Assembly (NCBI RefSeq): GCF_000003605.2
Contig: NW_003130867.1
Coordinates: 54,507-87,501, forward strand
DNA from: Saccoglossus kowalevskii
Taxonomy: Eukaryota > Hemichordata > Enteropneusta > Harrimaniidae
Length of the DNA: 32,995 nt
Direction: 5' to 3'
In this document: positions 10,468 through 22,400 of the stretch, piece after piece
Position numbering within the stretch: position 1 is the first letter of the stretch
How the letters are laid out: the number at the start of each line of letters is the position of its first letter
Made by a program: the position numbers and the translations under genes
Notes under the pieces: model-generated
Databases searched by the model: none
Told to the model about the DNA's origin: nothing
What the model saw: the letters and a program-made list of their open reading frames with translations, nothing else

Positions 10468-13400
10468 CTGGAAATAAAAAACACAAACATAATCATCATT
10501 ATAAACATGTCATGCAGGTCAAGTACATGAATTATATATGACCTTATAAAGGTCACACATCCTGGTAATTATATGACCTTATAAAGGTCACACATCCTGG
10601 TAATTATATGACCTCATAAAGGTCACACATCCTTATAATTAAAGACTTCTTTTAAAAGTAGAGTGACATAGCAGTATGATCAGATGGATGAACAGTCATC
10701 GTAATTTACCATGTTAATCAACTTACAATATAAATGAAATACAACCTTACCTTGCTGCCAGAAAGATCAGTTAAATGGTCTTTTAGGTTATCACCAATAA
10801 GATTATGAATGGCTACTAGACAAAAGACACTCGCTTTGCGTACACTGCTTTCTGGATGCTCATAACCCTGAATAGAAAAAGAGATAGAAATAGAATAGAA
10901 TAGAAAAACTTAGTTGGCTGCCATTTTGAAATTTTCTTTCAGTTTGCAAACCTTTATATACACTGTGACAGTTTGCAAACCTTCATATACACTGTGACAG
11001 TTTGCAAACCTTCATATACACTGTGACAGTTTGCAAACCTTCATATACACTGTGACAGTTTGCAAACCTTTATATACACTGTGACAGTTTGCAAACCTTC
11101 ATATACACTGTGACAGTTTGCAAACCTTCATATACACTGTGACAGTTTGCAAACCTTCATATACACTGTGACAGTTTGCAAACCTTTATATACACTGTGA
11201 CAGTTTGCAAACCTTCATATACACTGTGACAGTTTGCAAACCTTCATATACACTGTGACAGTTTGCAAACCTTCATATACACTGTGACAGTTTGCAAACC
11301 TTCATATACACTGTGACAGTTTGCAAACTTTTACCGTATTACCCCGGGCACATGCCCAGGGGCCTGAACATAAAAAATCGGGAAAAATTGGGGGTGGGCG
11401 CATAAATGAGGACTACCCCAAAAAAGATTTTAAAAAGTTGTTTTTGTGATCGTATGATAAAGGAATGCTTTCGCACACTTTGTACACAAAATTATTTCTT
11501 GATTTATGCGAGGTTTCAATAAACGTGAGCACTCGGTCAAGAACTGTGGGAACACTAAGACACAGAGTCGAATTTCAAGAATAAAACTTGTTTTATGTCA
11601 GCGAATGAAGTTGTATTACTCACTGAAATTGGCTACAAAGTATGGTAAGTATTGTAATCAATGCACGGTTACTTTTTTAGTACCAGTAACCGTGATCAGT
11701 GCAAGTCGAAACAGCCGGGAAAAACTACCGCTTGTAATCCAAGATGGCGATGACCTCATTAGCATAATTTTGTTCACGCACGTATTGCTACATCGCATCG
11801 TAAATACTGAAGAATAGCAGACAGGGTTATGAAACAAATAAACCTTTTATTACTGATGTGAAATGTTTACAAACTATTGTGAATACATAAACAGTTCACA
11901 GTCAGCGAAATGCTACGTTTTGAAACCAAAGCAAAGTGCTTCAAACCCCCGGTTTCAAACCACTCACCAAGGTATGGATCGTTGCAATATTGGATTCATC
12001 GTGAATGAAGAGAAAGCAGAACGTGTGCGCCACATGCTGCATGGTTCATCTTACGTCGTTAAGTTCCAACGAGTTTTTACGTAAAAACACAAACAAAACG
12101 GCCCTTTTCAGGGTGACCACACACTCCAAAAAGAGAACTACCGTCACAAACACACTATTTAAATAAATCGAACACGTTCGTTTTTGACTAATAATACTTT
12201 ATTGTTGACCCCGTTCTTGGCTAAATATCATCCTGGGCGTTTAACCGAGGATGTCCCCAACATGTAACTTTTGTGAAAACAGGGGGTGGGCGCTTGCCCA
12301 GGGAGGGGCGCGTGCCCGGGGTAATACGGTATATACACTGTGACAGTTTGCAAACCTTTATATACACTGTGACAGTTTGCAAACCTTCATATACACTGTG
12401 ACAGTTTGCAAACCTTTATATACACTGTGACAGTTTGCAAACCTTTATATACACTGTGACAGTTTGCAAACCTTTATATACACTGTGACAGTTTGCAAAC
12501 CTTCATATACACTGTGACAGTTTGCAAACCTTCATATACACTGTGACAGTTTGCAAACCTTTATATACACTGTGACAGTTTGCAAACCTTCATATACACT
12601 GACAGTTTGCAAACCTTGATAAACATACCTTAAGAAGCCCAGATATTATTTCATGTTGCATCTCATCAAAATCTGATTTAGAAATTAATTCCACAACCTG
12701 TAAACACAATATAAGTATATTTAATTATTAACTGTGTATCATATGTAATGTATTAAGTCATGTGCTATATTGAGAGCCATGCTGTGCATCATATTATGTG
12801 TCAGTCATGAGACATGTACAAGTTGTGAGTCACAGTTGGACAATATCTTGTGTGCCACAGTCGTGTGCCAAAGCAGTGTGCCATGTTGTATTCGATATAG
12901 GTTTCATGCAGCGTATACAATACAAGTAAAAACACAATTTTATGAAATTCAAATGCAGCACTTTAAATAAAGCACCATGAAGCTAATCATAACTAGATCT
13001 GTTTCTTGTGTTAGTACACACCTTTGTCAACATCTTGATAGCCGCTAGATTGACAGGATAATCAGCTGTCTGGATCAGTGGACACAACACACGTACACAT
13101 GTTGAAGGTGGGATGGAATTAGCCAACGTTACCATTGTCTCCTCTGCGGCTCGTATAACCTGCCAACACAAGACAAAACATTGGTTGATAATATTTCTAA
13201 GTTTGAACAAAAAAAATTGGGTTATCCTGATCACAAAAAAGCGACAGCGACAACGTACGATAATAAATACACAATATCATAAATTTTTAAAATCAACATC
13301 ACCTATATCCACATTCAGCTAAGATTTGAAATAAACAAAAGATTACAATATTTCACCACATGGTGTCACTCTTACATCTTTTTGTGGATCTTTATGTGCT

Positions 13401-16400
13401 TCAAGTATTTTGAGAATGGTCAACTCGGCATACACCGTAAATCTATCAGGCTGATTTTTTAGAATTTCTCTAAGTGTCCTTAAAGACATTGCTCGTACTG
13501 TAGGGTCAATGTCGTTAAGCGTCTCCGTCAAAACCAATAGCACAGCTTTAAAATGAGTGTCCCACAGCGCAGACATGTCTTCCCTGGCAATCTTCATCAA
13601 CTGATGCAGTGCTGATTTTCTCTCCTCGCCCCTACAGTGATAGAAATATATAAACTCTTATTCAGAATATCTCAGTCTGAAACACTCAGTATTTGAATAA
13701 TACTCAAATGGAAATTTTGAACTTGGTATATCCCCAAAATTACTAGGAAAAACACCTGACTGGCCGGGAAATTTTTTTTTTCTATCTTTCAATTCTGCTT
13801 GCCTGCCCTGTTTTTAGGTTAAAACACAAGTTACAAGTGTCAGAGACTGCTTTATCATCTGAATGGCAACTAGTTGAGCATAGTGACAAGAGAAATTTAT
13901 CATTACCAGCATTAAATATCTCAATCATCCTAAACATAAAACCATTGATACACTGAATCTCTGCCCACCAACTTGAATAAACTGACTTTCAGTAAAGAGG
14001 GGCATTTCTCAAAGGTCTACAGAAAATATATTTTACCTTTCATTGTGATTAGATAATTCCCGGATAATATCAGCTAATATATCAGATTCATCTGCAGAGA
14101 AAATATGTAGAATTGAATACAATTAATTCAGTGAGTGCTAAGACTTGACCTTCATATTTGGTAATCTGATCATATACTATAAAATAATTTATTTTCGCTG
14201 AAAAGTCTTTTTAGGTGTTTTGTATGGAATTTATTTTCACTGATTTAATGACGAGTTGAATGTGAAATATTGGAAAAAAGGTTTATTCACTGGAGTTTAT
14301 TTTCACTGAATCATTCCTTCAGCAAAAATAGCAAAAATTAAATCAAAGCGAAAATAAAGTATTATACAGTAACCCTACTAACATAAAATCTGCCGCATCC
14401 CAATTCCCACATGTGTAGATAGTCTAATAAGAGTTGCATTTTATCTGCTGCACTGTACTGTACCATACAGATTTTGAATTACCGGGTAGGGTCAGTTGAA
14501 ATTTGCATAGATATATTATACATGGAACGTCTGTATGAACAAACTAAGTATGTCCTTAAAGCTGATTTGTAAAATCTGTTATAAACCAAACAGAAAATAC
14601 TGCAAAAGATTCAATACTGAAGTGCATTAAGTACAATAAGCTTTGAAAGATAATTGAATACATCTTTCACAGTGATAGCACTGTTCCCTTCAATAGATAC
14701 CAGTGACTACAGAAAACATTCATACAATCCTAATTTAGGAGAAAATATTGAAACATTGTGAAAGCCTAAATTACAATATTTATGTCATAAAAATATTACC
14801 GTTATAGCTCCAGTTAGACATTTGTGTTGTCACACAAGAACATTTGTTCTATTAACGTCAGTGAGTGTTCTATTGTACTTGAGGGCACAATCACCATTAT
14901 TTAATACAAGAAACAAAGTACATACCTCGGTTAAAAGCTCCATCTATATTATCATCAAAAGTAGCTTCAGCTAGCGCTGAACGATTAAAACTATTATTAA
15001 CAGCCTGGTTATGTGAAAAAATTAAAATATAATATTAACATAGGGTTGAGAAAAGAAACCAAAACAATTGAAAAATGTATCAACATATTTGCTATCAAAA
15101 ATGTAACGTCGTAATAGAAAAAGTTACTTTTTTAGATTATTTGTGTCAGACATACTCCAAATAGAAACTACTGCGATGCGTATGGTCAAGGGAAATTGTC
15201 CATGCAGCGTACTCAATCAGTGCAATTTTCTCAGTGCCCTCTATAAGTGGATCTTTTCATCTAAATGTACGGGAACAAAAAATAATATTCTACAACTTTT
15301 TTTTAAAGAAAATTCTGAAGTTGTCTCAGAGTCAAATATACCTTGAGGGAGCACTGTGCATTAAAAAAACTGATTACCGTAACACATGACCAACCATAGC
15401 ACCAATAACCTACCAAAATAGATGGTATTTTGTCCTGCGGCTGTAACCAAACACTCTGAAAGGTTTTCCCATACATACCATTTTCATACAGAGCATATTT
15501 TCTGGCATAGTGAGTAGCAGCCAGGTATAGTTCAGTTTAATAACATACATATGTTTTGTGAGATAAGTAAAGGTATAAAAAGAAAGTTTTGTTTTTGTGA
15601 GCAAATATGTTAAGACATGACGAGAACATAAATACAGATGAAACGCTTTAATTGGTAAATGTGACGCTATTCGAGTAGTATTTCGAGAGCTGCATAGAAT
15701 GCGATTACATCAAGAAGTGAGAAACCACTAAACCAAGTGATGCTGTTTTTGTGACAACTTTGGGAGGAAATTCTCGGACCGGAGCTATGTCACAGAACGT
15801 TTTACGTTGCTAAGACACTGTGCCATGTATTTCTATGAACTCTGCACGAGCTGTTGTGGAACGCCATGGAGCCGAAGAAGTGAAAACAGCTAAAGTTGAG
15901 AAAACAGCACAAACTCAACTATGAGATAATCCCAAACGACCAAATTTCTACATGTTGCACATATAAGGGTAATCTTGTTACACTGTTGAGGAAAGTCTCT
16001 ACAAATAGCCCAATGCACAATTTTTTAAAAGTTTTAGACTTGTTTTCACTAGCTAAGGTTGCCAGGTGGTGAAACAGTGGCGGATCCAGAGGGGGGAGGG
16101 GGGGGGATCGGAGGCATGCCCGACCCCAAACACACGACGATTTGTATCATCTCGATTACGCATAGCTTCTCTGCGATTTACGGTCCGTACATCTTAAGCG
16201 TAGCTTGGACCCCCCCAATACATTTTGCTGGATCCGCCACTGTGGTGAAATGCCTGGATGTCTGCTCCCGAGAATAGCTTTTCATTACATTAGGCAGACA
16301 TGTCTGATCAGCTAATATGAAGAGTGAGAGAAAGTTGTTTTTTTGTTTTCTTCACTAGAAGCCAAACATGAAAGATTATATACAATGTATGTATAAATGA

Positions 16401-19400
16401 AACATTCATTTGGAATTTGGAATATGACAAAAAAAAAACAATGTTATGTATGCAGCTCTCTAAATTATCTACTCATGATCAAAACTGAACAATTCAATAC
16501 AAATTACCATGTCACTGAGCGTTTATAATTTCACAAGAACAAAAAGTAAGTTACAAACAATGACATGTGTTCCCAATGCTTTGATTGTTCAACCTTGGGT
16601 AATAGCGTCCATTTTAATACCACATTATTCAGATATAGGGAATCAGGAAACAAAAAGAACCAGGAGACATAGGAATCAGGAGAATGCAAATTAGGGTATA
16701 ATGGGATGAAAAGTAAAGTCACTTGCACAGGCCATAGAGGGAGCTGTTTTGAGAATATGGGTAGCCATCTTGGAAATTTATCATCTACAGAATTGTTACT
16801 GCATCCTCTAGTGCCATGTATAGTAATGCACCACATTGGAACTAAGAACCAAAGCCTGACAATATATTGAACTGTCATCTTGAGATAGACTAATTGGAAA
16901 TGTTTATGAGTTAATTGTACTATCTTTTTCAAATTGTTTTTTAATAGGTATTGAAAGAATGCTAGTGGGAGCAGGCATTCTGTCAGGCTTTGGTTCTAGA
17001 AACAGCAGCGCACCGCATTACAAATCATTAAAAGGGCAAAAACCATTATGTCGTTAATATGAACACCGTTATTAGTGAATCTACCTTGCTAAGACCTACT
17101 GTGATTAAGGGAATATTCAAAATGTAAGTAAGTGGGTGGGTGAGTGGATAATGTGAGAGTAAATGAAATGCTACTACCATACAGAAAACAAAATAAAGGA
17201 AAAAGTAAAAACCAGTTGCACCTAATCGGCAGGTTTGAAGAAAGTAAACAGTTTCTGAACATAAATAATAAAAGAAAATAAACAAACACAAGTACTACTA
17301 ACATTGTCAGTGTAATTGGAGGGATTATAGTTCTGTGTCATGTTGGACTTTGTACTTGATTGTGGAGATCTATGTTCTGATAACACCTCCCTGTGTGGCG
17401 TAGAATAGTCGCCTACAACATCAGGACTGTCTACTCTAACATCGGGAATAGAACTTGTAATACCACTATCGGCAGATACCTCATCACTTTCAATTTTATC
17501 GGGGTCTTTCACGAAATCATCCAGTAGGTCGTCTCGACTGCTGCGCAGACTGAAGTTTTGGATCTCTGCTGTGGTTTTGCGTAGTGAGTTGTAGATTTCC
17601 TCAGAGTTCATGTTATGTATGTCAGAGTCAAAATCAGGATACGTGGTACGTGGTGAGAGTGCGTCCCCTCTTGGGTGTGCCCTTGTTCGGTGCTGGTATG
17701 CAGATGATCGACTGGGTGTGTTGCGAGGCCTGGGTGGAACATTCTTTGGAAGAAAAAAAACGCCACAAAGCGGAAAAATGAGCAACTAAAGAAGCGTAAA
17801 CAATTACCATATTTGCTTTATTAAAAGTTTTTGCTTTGATTGACTGCTAAAATATTCTTATTACTTTACCGATATAAAAATGCACTTTCAATAAAGCAAA
17901 TACAGTATCAGTTAAGCATGCAGCAGTTAACAAACATGCATAACAGAAAACATGGTGTTGTATAATGAAAACACTTACTCTCACGCTGGGTGGTCTGACC
18001 AATGTTTGCACACACTAATATTGCAATAGAATGAATGGAAAAAGCAGGTGAGAAGACTGATTCAACACTGAGGGCGCCATTGTGTCCGGTTTGAACCATT
18101 CGTTTAACAATCAGATTACTGTCAATATTTGTCAACATGGAGAGTGGCCTAATGTCAGGTTCAAACCATCTATGGCATGTTTTGTTTTGTCAAATCATGC
18201 CTTGGTCCGTGATTGTCATTTTCAAAGACGGCGGAAAAATGTCAGACATCCCTTTGTGCAACGATCAGAATGCAAATATCAAAATGACTTTGCCATTTTT
18301 AACTAGCGGCATGCAAACATGTATTCTGATAGGATAGTTTCTATTCTTTTTGTGAGATTTCTTAATCATATTTTTATCATTTTGTAAACTTGAATGAAAC
18401 TGTAAGGAAAAAACAATCATGATGATTACAAATTTTGTATAGATTTTAGTAATAACTTCAAAATGATCGGATGCACCCCCTCACCTATCAGATTAATGAC
18501 ATTAATTGCCAACACTGAGGGCGCCCTACACCCAGGTTCAAAAAGCAAACATATCTTCAACCTTGAAATACATGACATACATATAGAATGTGGCAATTGT
18601 TAAACACAGAGTGACTTCAGTGCTCAAACCTACCAAGTTTATTACCTCAATTCCCTTCTTACAATGGCTATTGTTGACAAAATATATATATACAATTTGT
18701 TGCTTAACCGAGATGAGAAATATGACTTCATGTAATTATGTACACTTCACGCCACCTGGTGAACACTACAATTGTCCAATCACATTAGCATAATTCCCTC
18801 CCACAATGGCCATTGGTGATAACAAATACAAAATATATAAATAAAATTTACTGTAGTAGACATCCTGTGTGCTAATGGTTGAGACTGAAGACAATAGCAC
18901 ATCACACAACCTGGTGAACACTACAATTGTCCAATCACATTAGCATAATTCCCTCCCACAATGACCATTGGTGATAACAAATACAAAATATATAAATAAA
19001 ATTTGCTGTAGTAGACATCCTGTGTGCTAACGGTTGAGACTGAAGACAATAGCACATCACACAACCTGGTGAACGCTACAATTGACCAATCACATTAGCC
19101 TAATTCCCTCCCACAATGACCATTGGTGATAACAAATACAAAATATATAAATAAAATTTGCATATAATTTTTTTTTTACCGATTAACATTATTGTAAATT
19201 TGTGTCAACACTGAGGGCGCCCTAAAAGCAGGTTATAACCGTCTGTCAATCATAAGATTGGTATCAGTATTTATGTAATTGAAGCAGTAGAAAAGTCACA
19301 GCAATATTGCTGCATTTCCTTAAATTATAAAAAGTATTCAACAGAAATTTCAGACTTCAATAATCTTCTTATTGGTTGTTAGGAAAATTTAATCATCCAT

Positions 19401-22400
19401 TTCAAACAAGAATGTATTCGTCGATCCATGAAACTGCAAATACCAAAACTGAACACACAACACAAAAGTTAGCAAACTGACCTCATTTTCATTACTAGTG
19501 TTCCTAAGGTGATTATGTAAAAGTTTTGTGGCGCCATCCTGCAAAGAAAAAAAAGAAGAGGCAATTCTGCTAAGTGAGCCAATGAGAGATGTTTAGTTTC
19601 TAAAAAAACTGAGCATGAAATGAGGCAAGATGTGACTACGGTGATGGATGGCGAATTTAATGGTGTCTGCTGGAAAATAATGAAGAAAAAAAACAAACAT
19701 TTAAAATTAAAGATTTACCAGGGAGGTGTTGTCAATGTGGGGTGTTATAGTCAGAGTAAGATGTGGAATGGTGCTGAATATCCTGAAGAATGTGTCAAGT
19801 TCAATTTTAATTTAATCTACATTAACCCTTTGAATGCCAATGTCAAATAATTTTGTCAATTTATTTTTATCAAGACAAGTAGGAAATTGAGTATTTTTCA
19901 TATTTTGTCTAAAGTTATCAAAGAAAATACATGATAATGCACAATATTTTGAACTACAATTTTTGAGGAAATTTTATTTGAATCAAAAGGTTAATCACTA
20001 ATGAACAGAAAGTGTATTATTTGAAAATTTATCTGAAAGTAAGGAAACTTTATAATGTCAGAGAAGAAGAGAAAATTGTGTAAGTCAGTTCTGAGTGACT
20101 GAAGTCACAGGAGGGATTCAGCCAACCAATAAACAGAGTGCTGGGTGTACCAGGAAAGATGTTGCACCGTAAACTAACTTTCGTGTTGCACTGCAGAGGG
20201 AATTACACAATTACAGGTGTTCAGTCTTTGCACTGATTGGTCAGCAATGCTGTTCATCTTATATTCCACGAATGAAATCAAAACCGAATGCGTACCTATG
20301 TAACCATGGCAACCAAGGCCAATCGGGCATAGTTTTATATACAAAAAAATAATAATAAATAAATCAAATCCACAAGTAGAATTCCATTCTTGTAGTTCTG
20401 GCAAAATACTGAAATACAACGATTTGTCAAATATTAGTGAAACGCAAACTGACATTTTTCGTGTATTTTTGTTTCTTACCTGGAATGTCTTGGGCAACAC
20501 TGATAACATCATACTAAACTCTGGAGTGTTCAGTTCAAATAAACTATTAATACAGTCTGAGAAGCCTGTTAAAAAAATAATATAATTTTATTATTGTCAC
20601 TTTATACCAGTGGTCTTGTGACTTGTTGATAATTACTCAGTAGTGATTATAATAATGCACGAAAAATGAATTTGTTGAATTGTTATGAAATGCAAGTAAA
20701 ATTCATCGTGATTGAATGATTTCAGTCACATGTAAACGGCCGATGCGATACGATATCTGCCATGTTTTTTGAATCCACACGAGACTGTTTATTGATTGGA
20801 TAGGTCAAGTCGCTAATTAACCAATCAAAAATGCTGGATGGTGTCGCGTTCTAATTACCATAGCTCATTTAAATACAACAGTTTAACGACCTCATGGTGA
20901 ACACAACGCGGAAGAGATTTACTGATAATGCACTGTGATCGTTTGGCTTTGATTTCCATGAGAAAACGAATCGTTTTTTTTTTAAATCAAGAAATTAGTT
21001 GTTTTCGAAAGATAAACTGAGCATTAACGAAGAATTTAACACCTTTATAGTGATAACAGCTCATTGTTGAATACTTCTGAAACACGGACGTATATTCATG
21101 TGGAGAATTGACAAAGGGGGCTGCCACTACCAGAACAAAAGCTGTTGCACTGCGTGTCCGACATCTCATCACCGCTGAACATTAAATAGGTGTGAATATT
21201 TTAGGCACTTTGTTCGAACAAATGAATAGGATTAGGAACAATGCTGTTTTGGACCAGCAGGTTGAAACAATGAAGTCAGTCACGGTCTTGTTGAATTTGG
21301 GGTGCGGTTAGTAATAGGTACTTTTCATATTTTTGTTAAGAACTCTTTAACCCCAAAGCCTGAATCGGGGGTGCGGTTAATATTACGTATGCAGTTTATA
21401 TTAGGACTTTATTGATAGTTTGACCCAAGGCGGAAGTCTACCGTATCGTGATCTACTAAGCAATGCATTCATGTTTGTTTTTATTTTAAAATTCTGTTAG
21501 AATATACTTTCTGTTAAATAAATGCATATTACATTGAATATACTGAGTATTTTTTTTTTATCAAGTGAAGATTTTTTGATTGACTGTAATTTTTCAACAT
21601 TTCGTGACGTCTATTTTAGAACCAAAGTAAGACCTTTCACTCTTCCCTGACGCCTATTCAAGAGATTGTACGGAGTATTGTTTGTTTTGTGCATGTGTTG
21701 CGGGGAAAAATGACCACGCCCATTTGGTGATCGCAATATGTACGTAATAGAAACTGTACCCCGAACTTGAGCTTTTGACTTCAATTTTTGAATTGATACA
21801 TTGTAAAATAAACCGCGGTTTATATTAGGATTTTAACGGTACCGCATATGGTAAAACAAGGACAGGTAAATCTGTACATACAAACTCAACAAATAACTTC
21901 TCCCCTTTTCATGAAATTGTTTTTCCAGATTGTGTAAGCAATAATAAACGACTGATCTAAAATCAACACAAATTATAATAGAATGTGCCTAGCTGTAAAT
22001 GGCTGTACAGACGTGTTTGAAAGTGTTATGGACACATGTCTTCCTTATTTGGAAATTGTGCGTCATGTTTACATCCCATTCAAACAACTTTATTTGCACG
22101 TGACGGAAATAGGATCCCGTCACTGAACGCACACATTTGCAAATTATGAAACATTCTTCGTTGATATTTCGGGCTTTCAAATAAATTATTAGTTATAAGT
22201 TTGGAAAAGATGTAACAAAATAAGGTTATCGTAAGAATACCGCAAGTATGCACTCAGGCAGTACAGGGTCATATCAACCTCTGCTACGTTTTGGCTGATA
22301 CAACCACTGTACCACTAGCATACAGACTTACCTTTCTAACTTCCGTTGACTTTGCCTCATTTGTCCAACTAATAATTTTACTAACAGCTAATCTGGTTTC

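Larger units (their letters stand above)
15005..17302 (-). other. CLASP intron (2.3 kb) with hAT MITE and foldback
   Basis: No exon is supported. It contains a hAT MITE (16075-16242) and a foldback (16823-17021). The segment 15620-15960 is less AT-rich than its surroundings and has no recognisable content. Confidence 0.6.
17744..19481 (-). other. CLASP intron with repeat cluster
   Basis: No exon is supported. It contains a three-copy AACACTGAGGGCGCC motif and the 155-bp tandem repeat. Confidence 0.6.

Noticed and set aside
11506-11817. 103-codon ORF as a transposase
   Set aside because: No DDE/D or zinc-finger pattern is visible; the element looks non-autonomous.
10941-12616. Direct repeats as a CRISPR array
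   Set aside because: Units are contiguous with no spacers; it is a minisatellite in an intron.
12770-12970. Cys-rich plus-strand ORF resembling a small toxin
   Set aside because: It lies antisense in a CLASP intron, has no clear propeptide or splice context, and the Cys come from TGT-rich sequence.
15620-15960. Less AT-rich stretch as a gene fragment
   Set aside because: Frames are short and interrupted on both strands, and no family is recognised.
16531-16932. 133-codon minus-strand ORF
   Set aside because: No recognisable domain; it overlaps the foldback element and lies in a CLASP intron without matching splice sites. Taken as chance.
19620-19850. Plus-strand ORF near TOG3
   Set aside because: Antisense to a CLASP intron, no domain, no splice context.
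20174-20512. 112-codon minus-strand ORF as a gene
   Set aside because: Its right end is CLASP exon w14 read through its donor; the rest is intron with no family resemblance.
20740-21190. Possible internal promoter or nested gene in a CLASP intron
   Set aside because: Somewhat richer in CG steps, but no start with downstream exons is found; the 61-codon minus ORF there has no recognisable content.
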